A stretch of DNA of 8,554 bases from an uncultured Bacilli bacterium (GCA_947630435.1 CANRHO010000024.1:1-8554); one strand, 5' to 3'; positions 1 through 6,778 are shown, counted from the first letter of the stretch. Numbers and translations: made by a program. Notes: generated from the sequence alone by a model not told the origin.

Positions 1-1188
1 GATAACGTTGATAAAACTCCTAAAATAATTAAGGTAACTAGTAAGGAAATTAATGATATTTTAGGCATAGAAATAAAGGATCTTGACGTAAAAACAGAAC
101 TTAACAGGTTAGATTTTAAATATGAATATAATGATAATGATGGAGTTTTTACTATTACCATACCTCCTAGAAGACTAGATATTGAAGAAAGTGCTAATGA
201 CATAGCAGAAGAAATTGGTTGTTTATACGGATATCATAACTTAGTTGGTACGTTACCAGTTCAAAGGCAAAAAAAAGGAGAATATAAAGGAAGCATTGGT
301 TATAGAAAACAAATTTCAAAAAGACTAAGGGCTCTTGGATTAAACGAAGATAAAAACTATACTTTAGTATCTCCTAAGATGGCTGATTCATTTATTTATG
401 AAGATAAAAAGCAAATAGTTTTACCAAACCCAATGAGTATGGATAAATCAGTTATAAGAACAACGCTTCTTGCATCGCTTTTAGATACTTATGAATATAA
501 CAAAAAAAGGCATATAAAAGATATTAATTTATACGAAATAAGTAACGTATATTATGATGATTATAAACAAGAGACAAAAATAGCAATATTAATGAGTGGA
601 AATTACGTTTCTAACTCATGGTCTTATAATAACGTTAAGGTAGATTATTATGTTGCTAAAGGAGTTTTAGAAAACTTACTTAATTTTGTAGGTTTAAATA
701 ATAGGTATTCATACGAAAGATTAGATGACAATAAATATTTTCATCCAGGAATGAGCGCAAAAATATTTATTGATAATGAGCAAATCGGGGTTATTGGAAG
801 AATTCATCCTAGTGTTTGTAAGGATGAGATTTACTTAATTGAAATATCAATGTCCAAAATGAATAAAAACGTTAAACCACTTAAGTTTAAGGAAGCAAAT
901 AAGTATCCTGAAATAGTAAAGGATGTTGCATTTATCGTTGATAAAGAAGTTTCTTCTTTAGAAGTTGAAAGGGTGATTAAAAAAGCTGGTGGAAGACTTC
1001 TTAGTGAAATAGATGTATTTGATATTTATACTGGTGAAAAAATAAAAGAAAACGAAAAACAAATAGCTTATTCTTTGAAGTTTACTCAAGAAGATAGAAC
1101 TTTAACCGAAGAAGAAGTTATGGAAAAATTTAGTGAAATAATAAAAAAAGTTACTGAAAATGTTCCAGCAACCTTAAGAGATAATTAA
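1..1188 (+). CDS. pheT: Phenylalanine--tRNA ligase beta subunit, C-terminal 395 residues (5' end outside window)
   Basis: PheT pairs with PheS in the alpha2beta2 cytosolic synthetase that charges tRNA-Phe. The frame is open from base 1 to the TAA at 1186-1188, so the gene begins upstream of the window; an internal ATG at 379 is not the start. What is visible: a B5 domain (about residues 1-80, with the IPPRRLDIEESANDIAEEI signature and its acidic residues), then the catalytic-like core with NPMSMDKSVIRTTLLASLL near residues 142-160, and a C-terminal FDX-ACB anticodon-binding domain (about residues 300-394; KYPEIVKDVAFIVD, FDIYTGEKI, DRTLTEEEV, final LRDN). Full-length PheT is about 800 residues, so roughly the second half is here. 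pheS is expected just upstream (established bacterial gene order, not visible). No frameshift or missing block was noticed. Confidence 0.97.
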   Translation, partial: DNVDKTPKIIKVTSKEINDILGIEIKDLDVKTELNRLDFKYEYNDNDGVFTITIPPRRLDIEESANDIAEEIGCLYGYHNLVGTLPVQRQKKGEYKGSIGYRKQISKRLRALGLNEDKNYTLVSPKMADSFIYEDKKQIVLPNPMSMDKSVIRTTLLASLLDTYEYNKKRHIKDINLYEISNVYYDDYKQETKIAILMSGNYVSNSWSYNNVKVDYYVAKGVLENLLNFVGLNNRYSYERLDDNKYFHPGMSAKIFIDNEQIGVIGRIHPSVCKDEIYLIEISMSKMNKNVKPLKFKEANKYPEIVKDVAFIVDKEVSSLEVERVIKKAGGRLLSEIDVFDIYTGEKIKENEKQIAYSLKFTQEDRTLTEEEVMEKFSEIIKKVTENVPATLRDN

Positions 1189-1394
1189 TTAAGATGAGCT
1201 TTTAGAATTTCTAAAAGCTTATTTTTTAAGTCTTCATCTATGTTTTTCCATATTATTTCCATAAAAACTCCAAGACCAGGAAGCGCTTCTTCTAGACCTT
1301 CTTCGATTGTATCATCAATTGCTTCTTTTATTTCACTTTCGTTATCTCCTTTAAAATTATTAACTATGTATTTTCTAATACTTATATCATTCAT
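1185..1394 (-). CDS. sspI: Small acid-soluble spore protein I (SspI family)
   Basis: This is a 69-residue protein. The central LPGLGVFMEIIWKN followed by a lysine/leucine-rich helix (DLKNKLLEIL) matches the SspI family as I recall it (B. subtilis SspI, about 71 residues, has LPGLGVLFEVIWQ at the same place). The N-terminus (IRKYIVNNFKGDNESEIKEAIDD) also fits. SspI is a minor spore-core protein made in the forespore under sigma-G in B. subtilis; its molecular role is not defined. The start ATG at 1392-1394 is preceded by GAAAGGAAA, a good ribosome binding site about 8 bases away. The gene is convergent with pheT, and its TAA (1185-1187) overlaps the pheT TAA (1186-1188). From memory, B. subtilis also has sspI near pheS-pheT, so linkage may be conserved. 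It implies the organism, or a recent ancestor, forms endospores. Confidence 0.87.
   Translation of the reverse strand: MNDISIRKYIVNNFKGDNESEIKEAIDDTIEEGLEEALPGLGVFMEIIWKNIDEDLKNKLLEILKAHLN
1197..1227 (+). terminator. Rho-independent terminator of pheT, inside the sspI coding sequence
   Basis: A perfect 9-bp stem, AGCTTTTAG (1197-1205) with CTAAAAGCT (1211-1219), can extend into the loop by one A-T pair, and is followed by TATTTTTT (1220-1227). It starts 9 bases after the pheT stop. The T-run is only on the plus-strand side, so it should stop pheT transcription. On the minus strand the same bases encode KLLEILKA near the SspI C-terminus. Confidence 0.85.
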
Positions 1395-1413
1395 AATAAA
1401 TTTCCTTTCAGTA

Positions 1414-1442
1414 TATTTTCTGTAAAATAGTGAAAAATATAC
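1414..1442 (-). promoter_or_regulatory. Possible sigma-G-type promoter of sspI
   Basis: On the minus strand GTATA (1438-1442), which fits the -35 pattern of forespore sigma-G promoters, is 17 bases from GAAAATA (1414-1420), a partial match to the CATnnTA-like -10. The predicted start, near 1407, would leave a leader of only about 13 bases with the ribosome site at its very 5' end. No good sigma-A promoter was seen for sspI, which is in line with sporulation control, but the match is weak. Confidence 0.3.
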
Positions 1443-1451
1443 ATTATTTTG

Positions 1452-1480
1452 TTGATAATATATTTTAAAAATTATATAAT
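1452..1480 (+). promoter_or_regulatory. Sigma-A promoter of the DUF5684 gene
   Basis: TTGATA (1452-1457), a 17-base spacer and TATAAT (1475-1480) make a near-consensus vegetative promoter. Transcription would begin near 1487, giving a leader of about 20 bases that contains the ribosome site AAGGGAG (1494-1500), 6 bases before the ATG. It stands back to back with the sspI control region in a 112-base divergent gap. Confidence 0.75.
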
Positions 1481-1506
1481 TAAATAAAATAGAAGGGAGA
1501 ATTTTT

Positions 1507-2475
1507 ATGAATTCAAGTTATTATGTTGATACAACTTATGGACTTAGTCAAACAACAGGCTTGTTAGGTTTGATGGCAGGTATGGGAATATTTATTTGGG
1601 TTATCGCATTAGCTATAAGTATACTTATGATAATATCTATGTGGAAGGTGTTTGTTAAGGCAGGTAAACCAGGATGGGCATCTATAATACCTATTTATAA
1701 TACTTATATAATGTGTGAGATTGCTGAAAAAGAATGGTGGTACATTTTATTAATGTTTATTCCAATCGTAAATATATTTGCTATGTTTGTTATATATGAT
1801 GGAATTGCAAAAAAATTTGGTAAAACAACTGGTTTTACCATAGGAATGATTTTGTTGCCTTATATATTCTTTACTATTTTGGCTTTTGGTAAGGATAGCA
1901 TTTATATCGATAATGATAAAACGAATGATGATATACCAGAAGGGTCAAATAATTTAGGTAATCCAGATGGTATAAAACAGGATTATAACGTAGTTAATAA
2001 TAAAGAAACATCTGTCGAACCTAGTATAACAAGTGGATATGCTGCTCCAATTTTTGAAAGTCAAACTACTTCGCAGAATAATACTCAACAAATAAATAAT
2101 ATAAATCAATCTATAAATTCTGATTCAATATTAAATACATCAGTTGCACCAGTACAAGAACAATCACCAGTAATAAATGAGCCAGTTGCACCAGTACAAG
2201 AACAATCACCAGTAATAAGTGAGCCGGTTACACCAGTACAAGAACAATCACCAGTGATGAATGGGCCAGTTGCACCAGTACAAGAACAATCACCAGTAAT
2301 AAATGAACCAGTTGCACCAGTACAAGAACAATCATCAGTAATGAATGAACCGGTTGCACCAGTACAAGAACAAGCTCCACAGCAACCAGTTTTACAAGAA
2401 GAATTAAAATCAAATGATGATTTATCACATACTTCTTTATGGTCAAATAATAATACAAATAATAGTCAAATGTAA
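1507..2475 (+). CDS. DUF5684-family membrane protein with proline/glutamine-rich repeat tail
   Basis: This is a 322-residue protein of unknown function. The first 130 residues match the DUF5684 pattern as I know it: hydrophobic segment 18-46, then KAGKPGWASIIPIYN (51-65), a membrane segment at 79-97 with PIVN, AKKFGK (101-106), and a last segment 110-128 ending in AFGKD. The stretch 57-72 is also hydrophobic and may cross or dip into the membrane, so the side on which the tail lies is uncertain. Residues 130-211 are polar and Asn/Ser/Gln-rich. Residues 212-295 are six copies of a 14-residue unit (PVAPVQEQSPVINE), and a short acidic/Asn-rich end follows. DUF5684 proteins are usually little longer than the membrane part, so the tail is an add-on. 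The start ATG has AAGGGAG upstream. The gene is monocistronic, flanked by its own promoter and terminator. Confidence 0.88.
   Translation: MNSSYYVDTTYGLSQTTGLLGLMAGMGIFIWVIALAISILMIISMWKVFVKAGKPGWASIIPIYNTYIMCEIAEKEWWYILLMFIPIVNIFAMFVIYDGIAKKFGKTTGFTIGMILLPYIFFTILAFGKDSIYIDNDKTNDDIPEGSNNLGNPDGIKQDYNVVNNKETSVEPSITSGYAAPIFESQTTSQNNTQQINNINQSINSDSILNTSVAPVQEQSPVINEPVAPVQEQSPVISEPVTPVQEQSPVMNGPVAPVQEQSPVINEPVAPVQEQSSVMNEPVAPVQEQAPQQPVLQEELKSNDDLSHTSLWSNNNTNNSQM
2140..2391 (+). repeat. Six tandem 42-bp coding repeats
   Basis: Six in-frame units of 42 bases each encode variants of PVAPVQEQSPVINE. The core CCAGTACAAGAACAA is unchanged in all six copies. Copies 1-5 differ by few substitutions (for example Ala to Thr in copy 3, and SPV to SSV in copy 5), and copy 6 diverges after its ninth codon. 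Near-identity at the DNA level, including synonymous sites, indicates recent expansion or homogenisation. Confidence 0.95.
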
Positions 2476-2499
2476 AAAAAAATTATATTAATTTGTAAG

Positions 2500-2539
2500 A
2501 TAAAAGTGTACACAAAAAAGTGGTATGCTTTTATTTTTT
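2500..2539 (+). terminator. Rho-independent terminator of the DUF5684 gene
   Basis: ATAAAAG (2500-2506) pairs with CTTTTAT (2528-2534). The stem continues through two G-T wobbles and TAC/GTA pairs to about 12 bp, and ends in a T-run (2534-2539). It lies 24 bases after the stop codon. Confidence 0.8.
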
Positions 2540-2671
2540 ATATAACTAAGATAAGAAGATAATAAAATGACTAAAAGGTTAAAAATATAAATAGTTAACA
2601 GTAAGGAAAAATATAAGCTAATTAATCATCGTTAAAAACAAAAAGTAATTGGATCTTTTAACAATAATTCT

Positions 2672-2701
2672 TTGGGATAAATTAAATAATCGTGGTATAA
2701 T
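2672..2701 (+). promoter_or_regulatory. Extended -10 promoter of polA-mutM
   Basis: TGG-TATAAT (2693-2701) is an extended -10 with a perfect hexamer. A weak -35, TTGGGA (2672-2677), lies 18 bases upstream. Transcription would start near 2708, only about 10 bases before the polA ATG. The 2540-2671 part of the gap upstream shows no gene or clear structure. Confidence 0.6.
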
Positions 2702-2717
2702 TAAATTGGTGAATATA

Positions 2718-5297
2718 ATGAAAAAAGTAGTATTAGTAGATGGAAATAATTTATTATTTAGAAGCTATTATGCAACTGCATATTCTGGAAATTTCATGAA
2801 AAACTCTAAAGGATTTCCAACTAACGCTTTGTATGGTTTTGTTAACATGATTAATAAAATCATAAATGATGAAAAGCCACTTTATATGCTTGTTGCTTTT
2901 GATAAAGGAAAGACTTTCAGACACGATAAATATGAAGATTATAAAGCTGGAAGAATACAAATGCCAGACGAATTAAAAAGACAATTTCCTGTTGCTAAAG
3001 AAATTCTTACTAATCTAGGTATAAAATGGTTTGAAATAGAAAATTATGAAGCTGATGACATCATAGGAACGCTTGCTAAAATGATAGATGAATCAAATGA
3101 ATATAACGGATTGATTATTAGTAGTGATAAAGATCTTTTACAACTTATTAGTGATAAAGTTGTTATGAAAATGTTAAAAGCCAAAGATTATATTATGATG
3201 ACTAAAGAAACATTTTATGAAACCTACGGTCTTACTCCAGAAAAAATGATTGATATAAAAGCTCTTCAAGGAGATGCATCTGATAACATACCTGGTGTAA
3301 AAGGAATAGGTGAAAAAACAGCACTTAAACTACTTCAAGATTATGGCACTTTAGAAGGAGTATATGATAATTTAGCTTATATTAAAGGATCTGTTGCAAC
3401 AAAACTTATTAATGAAAGACAAAAAGCTTTTGAAAGTAAAGATTTAGTTACGATATTTAAAGAAGTTCCTTTAGAATTTACTCTAGAAGATACTATTTTA
3501 ACTGGTGGAAATTTAGAAGCAATAAAGAACACGTATGAATCTTTGGAGTTTTATTCTTTCTTAAAGAATATGAAAATCCAGAAGACACAAGAAGATATAG
3601 ATATAATTGATTTAAAAAATATTAACGAATTAGATAAAATTTCTTCTCCTCTTAGTTTTTATATTGAAGTTGATAAAACTAATTATCATATAGCTCATGC
3701 TCTTGCCCTTGGTTTATATGATGGAAAAAATGCATACTTTATAAAAAAAGAAATGATAAATGATGTCGTAAAAAAAATAAATGATAAAGAAAAGTATACA
3801 TATGATTTAAAAAAACATTATGTAACACTAAAGAAAATGAATATTTCTTTATCAAATGTTACGTTTGATTCAATGATTGCGGCTTATCTTTTGAATTATA
3901 ATGTTAAAGATGATATAGCATATTTGGCTAATCAATTTGGTTATGATATACCTTTTTATGATGTAATAAGCAAAGAAAAAAACATAAATGAAGAAAATCT
4001 AAAAAAACTTGTTACTAATAAGGCAAAATTTATTTATGACGTAAAAAATGAACTAGAACAAGAAATGAAAAAGGAAGACTGTACTTATTTATTTAAAAAT
4101 ATAGAAATGCCCTTATCAGTTGTACTTGGAGATATGGAGTATCAAGGAATAAGGGTAGATGTTAACGTCCTAAAAGAAATGAATGCAGAAATAGAAGAAA
4201 AAATAAAAGAAATATCTTTAAAAATATATGAACTCGCAGGAGAAAAGTTTAATATATCATCTCCAAAGCAATTAGGAGAAATTTTATTTGTAAAACTTGA
4301 AATAGGAAAGGGTAAAAAAACTAAAAGTGGTTATTCAACTGATAAAGGGGTATTAGAAAAGTATGTTGATAGACACCCAATTGTTCCCTTGATATTAGAA
4401 CATAGAATGCTTACTAAACTTCAGAGTACATATATAGTAGGATTAGAATCTAGTATTTTGGAAGACGGAAAAATACATACGATTTATACTCAAACTTTGA
4501 CAAGAACAGGAAGACTTTCTTCAATTGAACCTAATTTACAAAATATTCCGGTTAGAACAACGTACGGTAAATTAATTAGAAAAGCTTTTGTTCCGGAGGA
4601 TGGATGTATATTATTATCTAGTGATTATTCACAAATAGAATTAAGGGTTTTTGCACACTTTTCTAAAGTTCCGAACTGGATAGATGCATTTAAAAAAGAT
4701 ATGGATATTCATACCCGTACTGCAATGGATATATTTGGCGTTTCTGAAAATGAAGTTACACCTCTTATGAGAAGGCAAGCAAAAGCGGTTAACTTTGGAA
4801 TTTTATATGGAATAAGTAGTTTTGGATTATCTGAAGACCTTAAAATTTCAGTTAAGGAAGCAAAAGCTTTTATTGATAAATATTTTCAAACTTATAGCGG
4901 AACTAAGGTGTACATGGATAGTGTAATTAAAGATGCTTATGATAAAGGTTATGTAACTACGATTATGAATAGAAAAAGAAGAATAGATGAACTTAATAAT
5001 ACTAACTATATGATAAGACAACAGGGTGAAAGAATGGCACTTAACACACCAATTCAAGGTTCTAGTGCAGATATTTTGAAAAAAGCTATGATTGATATAT
5101 ATAATGAATTTAATAAAAAAAATATAAAAAGTAAAATGATTCTTCAAGTACATGATGAACTTATATTTAACGTATTAAAAGAAGAAGAAAAAGAGGTTAC
5201 TGAAATAGTTGATAGATGCATGGATAATGCTTATAAGTTAGAAGTACCACTTAAAGTTGATATTGAAACTGGAATTAATTGGTATGATGCTAAATAA
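2718..5297 (+). CDS. polA: DNA polymerase I
   Basis: This is an 859-residue DNA polymerase for repair and Okazaki-fragment processing. The N-terminal 5' nuclease domain (about 1-290) keeps its metal ligands: D8 (VLVDGNN), D62, E111-D113-D114, D137/D139 (SSDKD) and D186/D189 (GDASDNIPGVKGIG, the helix-hairpin-helix). The middle 3'-5' exonuclease-like domain (about 300-470) has IEVD (E317, D319) where active enzymes have DxE, and lacks the other acidic residues except FDSM, so proofreading is probably absent, as in Bst and Taq. The polymerase domain has TGRLSSIEPNLQNIP, motif A DYSQIELR (D636), motif B R685...K689...F693..Y697G and motif C HDE (812-814). The ATG at 2718 is chosen because it starts at MKKVVLVDGNN and has GGTGA upstream; a GTG at 2709 and a TTG at 2649 are in frame but unlikely. 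mutM follows after 22 bases. Confidence 0.97.
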   Translation: MKKVVLVDGNNLLFRSYYATAYSGNFMKNSKGFPTNALYGFVNMINKIINDEKPLYMLVAFDKGKTFRHDKYEDYKAGRIQMPDELKRQFPVAKEILTNLGIKWFEIENYEADDIIGTLAKMIDESNEYNGLIISSDKDLLQLISDKVVMKMLKAKDYIMMTKETFYETYGLTPEKMIDIKALQGDASDNIPGVKGIGEKTALKLLQDYGTLEGVYDNLAYIKGSVATKLINERQKAFESKDLVTIFKEVPLEFTLEDTILTGGNLEAIKNTYESLEFYSFLKNMKIQKTQEDIDIIDLKNINELDKISSPLSFYIEVDKTNYHIAHALALGLYDGKNAYFIKKEMINDVVKKINDKEKYTYDLKKHYVTLKKMNISLSNVTFDSMIAAYLLNYNVKDDIAYLANQFGYDIPFYDVISKEKNINEENLKKLVTNKAKFIYDVKNELEQEMKKEDCTYLFKNIEMPLSVVLGDMEYQGIRVDVNVLKEMNAEIEEKIKEISLKIYELAGEKFNISSPKQLGEILFVKLEIGKGKKTKSGYSTDKGVLEKYVDRHPIVPLILEHRMLTKLQSTYIVGLESSILEDGKIHTIYTQTLTRTGRLSSIEPNLQNIPVRTTYGKLIRKAFVPEDGCILLSSDYSQIELRVFAHFSKVPNWIDAFKKDMDIHTRTAMDIFGVSENEVTPLMRRQAKAVNFGILYGISSFGLSEDLKISVKEAKAFIDKYFQTYSGTKVYMDSVIKDAYDKGYVTTIMNRKRRIDELNNTNYMIRQQGERMALNTPIQGSSADILKKAMIDIYNEFNKKNIKSKMILQVHDELIFNVLKEEEKEVTEIVDRCMDNAYKLEVPLKVDIETGINWYDAK

Positions 5298-5319
5298 AAT
5301 TTGAGAATGGGGGATTTTG

Positions 5320-6129
5320 ATGCCAGAGTTAGTAGAGGTAGAAACTACAAGAAGAGATTTAAGTAAGGTAATTGAAGGAAGAATTATAAATAAAGTATCT
5401 GTTTATCTAGATAAAATAGTTTATAATAAAAAAAACGAATTTATTAAAACCATTGAAGGCCAAAAAGTAAATAGTGTTAAAAGAAGAGGTAAGTGGTTAT
5501 TGTTTGAATTAGATAATAATTATCTTATCATTCATTTTAGAATGGAAGGAAGATTTTACTATTTAACGTTAGATGCACCTAAAGATAAGCATGATTACGT
5601 AATATTTTATTTTGATGATTTTTCTCTTCATTATAATGATCCTAGATTATTTGGAAAAATGGAAGTTATTGAAAAAAATAATATACAAAAATTTTTTAAC
5701 GATAAAAAATTAGGATTAGAATATGATGATCCAAATCTTACTAAAGAATATTTAAAAGATAAATTTAAAACCCATCATACGGATATAAAGAAAATGCTTT
5801 TGGATCAAAGCTTCATAACCGGTATTGGCAATATTTATGCTGATGAAATTTTGTTTGCTTCTAAAATAAACCCTAGAGCATATGCTGATAAGCTTAGCAA
5901 GAATAAACTGAATAATATAATAGAAAATACTAAACTTGTATTTGAAAAATCACTTAAATATAAGGGGACATATCCTAATATTGATGGAAAAAGAGGAACG
6001 TTTGAAAATCATTTAATGGTTCATAAACGCCAAGGCTTGCCTTGTTATTTATGTGGTAGTATTATAAGAAAGGAAAAAATTGGAGGACGAGGAACATATT
6101 ATTGCCCTTTATGTCAAAAAAATAAGTAA
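5320..6129 (+). CDS. mutM: Formamidopyrimidine-DNA glycosylase (Fpg/MutM)
   Basis: This 269-residue enzyme removes 8-oxoguanine and formamidopyrimidines from DNA and nicks the backbone by beta/delta elimination. The start must be the ATG at 5320, because the enzyme needs proline exposed as residue 2 as its nucleophile: P2-E3-L4 is present (a TTG one codon earlier is not used). Also visible: K58 (RRGKW), the HFRMEG loop, the helix-two-turn-helix segment ending GIGNIYADEILF, and a C-terminal zinc finger with C242, C245, C262, C265 and R257 (GGRGTYYC). The length is that of the E. coli enzyme, about 269 residues. A strong ribosome site, GGGGGA (5309-5314), lies 22 bases or less after the polA stop with no terminator or promoter between, so polA and mutM form one transcript. 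The polA-mutM order is common in Bacilli; coaE, often next, is absent here. No clear terminator was found after mutM. Confidence 0.97.
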   Translation: MPELVEVETTRRDLSKVIEGRIINKVSVYLDKIVYNKKNEFIKTIEGQKVNSVKRRGKWLLFELDNNYLIIHFRMEGRFYYLTLDAPKDKHDYVIFYFDDFSLHYNDPRLFGKMEVIEKNNIQKFFNDKKLGLEYDDPNLTKEYLKDKFKTHHTDIKKMLLDQSFITGIGNIYADEILFASKINPRAYADKLSKNKLNNIIENTKLVFEKSLKYKGTYPNIDGKRGTFENHLMVHKRQGLPCYLCGSIIRKEKIGGRGTYYCPLCQKNK

Positions 6130-6162
6130 AATTTAAATAATGATTTTAAACCGTAAAATTGT

Positions 6163-6191
6163 ATGTGTAAATAATAAACATGTGTAAATAA
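6163..6191 (+). repeat. 12-bp direct repeat next to a promoter (possible operator)
   Basis: ATGTGTAAATAA occurs at 6163-6174 and again, exactly, at 6180-6191, 17 bases apart start to start. The second copy ends 2 bases before the -35 hexamer at 6194. Placement suggests a binding site for a regulator of the 141-residue gene; the base composition is AT-rich, so chance is possible. Confidence 0.45.
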
Positions 6192-6193
6192 AT

Positions 6194-6222
6194 TTGACAT
6201 TTATTGTCGTTTATGTTATAAT
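6194..6222 (+). promoter_or_regulatory. Perfect-consensus sigma-A promoter with extended -10
   Basis: TTGACA (6194-6199), exactly 17 bases, then TATAAT (6217-6222) preceded by TGT (6214-6216). Every consensus element is present, making it the strongest promoter in the window. The start would be near 6229, leaving a leader of about 60 bases before the ATG at 6289. Confidence 0.9.
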
Positions 6223-6231
6223 ACCACTACC

Positions 6232-6280
6232 AATTGGGTATTATATATTGTAAAAAAATATCCCAGTTAAAAGAAGGGGG
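6232..6280 (+). promoter_or_regulatory. Leader hairpin just before the ribosome site of the 141-residue gene
   Basis: AATTGGGTATT (6232-6242) can pair with 6257-6268 (AATA-T-CCCAGTT) as 11 bp, with one bulged T at 6261 and one G-T wobble; the loop is 6243-6256. The ribosome site AAGAAGGGGG (6271-6280) follows after 2 bases. The CCC at 6262-6264 could instead pair with the GGGGG. It may protect the 5' end or tune translation; this is inference. Confidence 0.4.
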
Positions 6281-6288
6281 TTAAATAT

Positions 6289-6714
6289 ATGAAAGGATCT
6301 TACATTTTTGAATATTTAAATGAAAATGAGTTTAAAAAACTTGAGCGTTCAGTAAAAAAGTATAATATGCTAGCGTATAAGAAGTTGGTCTTTGAGTTTT
6401 ATCCAGAAATGAAAGATGGTAATTTTTTAGGGAAATTAGTTAGTGTAAATAGTAAAGAAAATACAAAGAGTTATGAACTTAAATTACCTACTGATGATTT
6501 ATTTGTAAGAGTTCACGGGGAGGTTGTATTGCATTATTCTGTTTGTGAGAACTCAAATACTATAATCCTTGAAACAATCACTCCAGAATCTTTATTATCT
6601 GAAGGCCATAGACAAGAACTTCAAGCATATAAAGGTGTAATGATATCAAAAGCTAATCAAGATAAAGACAAATTTAAAATAGATTTATTAAATATGTTGC
6701 AAAATGGCGAATAA
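6289..6714 (+). CDS. Hypothetical protein, 141 residues, no recognised family
   Basis: I do not recognise this protein. It has no signal peptide and no membrane segment, so it should be cytosolic. The N-terminal part is lysine/glutamate-rich and helical looking (NENEFKKLERSVKKYN, 11-26). The middle alternates hydrophobic and polar residues like a beta-sheet fold (KKLVFEFYPE 31-40, KLVSVNS 49-55, SYELKLP 61-67, LFVRVHGEVVLHYSV 71-85, NTIILETITPESLL 90-103). A charged helical end follows (HRQELQAYKGVMISK...IDLLNMLQ). There is a single cysteine (C86) and no nucleotide-binding or metal-cluster motif. The start ATG has GGGGG 8 bases upstream. It is a single-gene unit between a perfect promoter and a terminator, so it is probably abundant and constitutive or held by a repressor. 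A small regulatory or structural role is possible but not shown by the sequence. Confidence 0.85.
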   Translation: MKGSYIFEYLNENEFKKLERSVKKYNMLAYKKLVFEFYPEMKDGNFLGKLVSVNSKENTKSYELKLPTDDLFVRVHGEVVLHYSVCENSNTIILETITPESLLSEGHRQELQAYKGVMISKANQDKDKFKIDLLNMLQNGE

Positions 6715-6728
6715 TTCGTCATTTTTTT
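6701..6728 (+). terminator. Terminator overlapping the stop codon of the 141-residue gene
   Basis: AATGGCGAA (6703-6711) pairs with TTCGTCATT (6715-6723) as 9 bp with one G-T wobble, and flanking A-T pairs can extend it. The three-base loop is the TAA stop codon itself (6712-6714). Seven T follow (6722-6728). Confidence 0.88.
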
Positions 6729-6749
6729 AAAATTTTTTAAATAATCATA

Positions 6750-6778
6750 TTGATAAACTTGAAAGAATATGATAATAT
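6750..6778 (+). promoter_or_regulatory. Probable promoter of the tRNA pair
   Basis: TTGATA (6750-6755), 17 bases, then TAATAT (6773-6778); an overlapping GATAAT (6771-6776) is an alternative -10. The start would fall near 6785, about 16 bases before the first tRNA. Confidence 0.5.

Noticed and set aside
1240..1425. Plus-strand ORF opposite sspI
   Set aside because: No ribosome site, low-complexity Ser/Ile content, and the minus strand encodes a recognisable SspI.
2228..2458. Minus-strand ORF rich in VLVLVQ
   Set aside because: It is a shadow of the tandem repeats in the DUF5684 gene; its apparent repeat structure is inherited from the real frame.
2649..2717. TTG upstream extension of polA adding 23 residues
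   Set aside because: The extension spans the likely promoter, has no ribosome site and precedes the conserved MKKVVLVDGNN start.
6133..6165. Hairpin after mutM (ATTTTA/TAAAAT) as terminator
   Set aside because: Stem is short and all A-T, and no T-run follows, so I do not call a terminator there.
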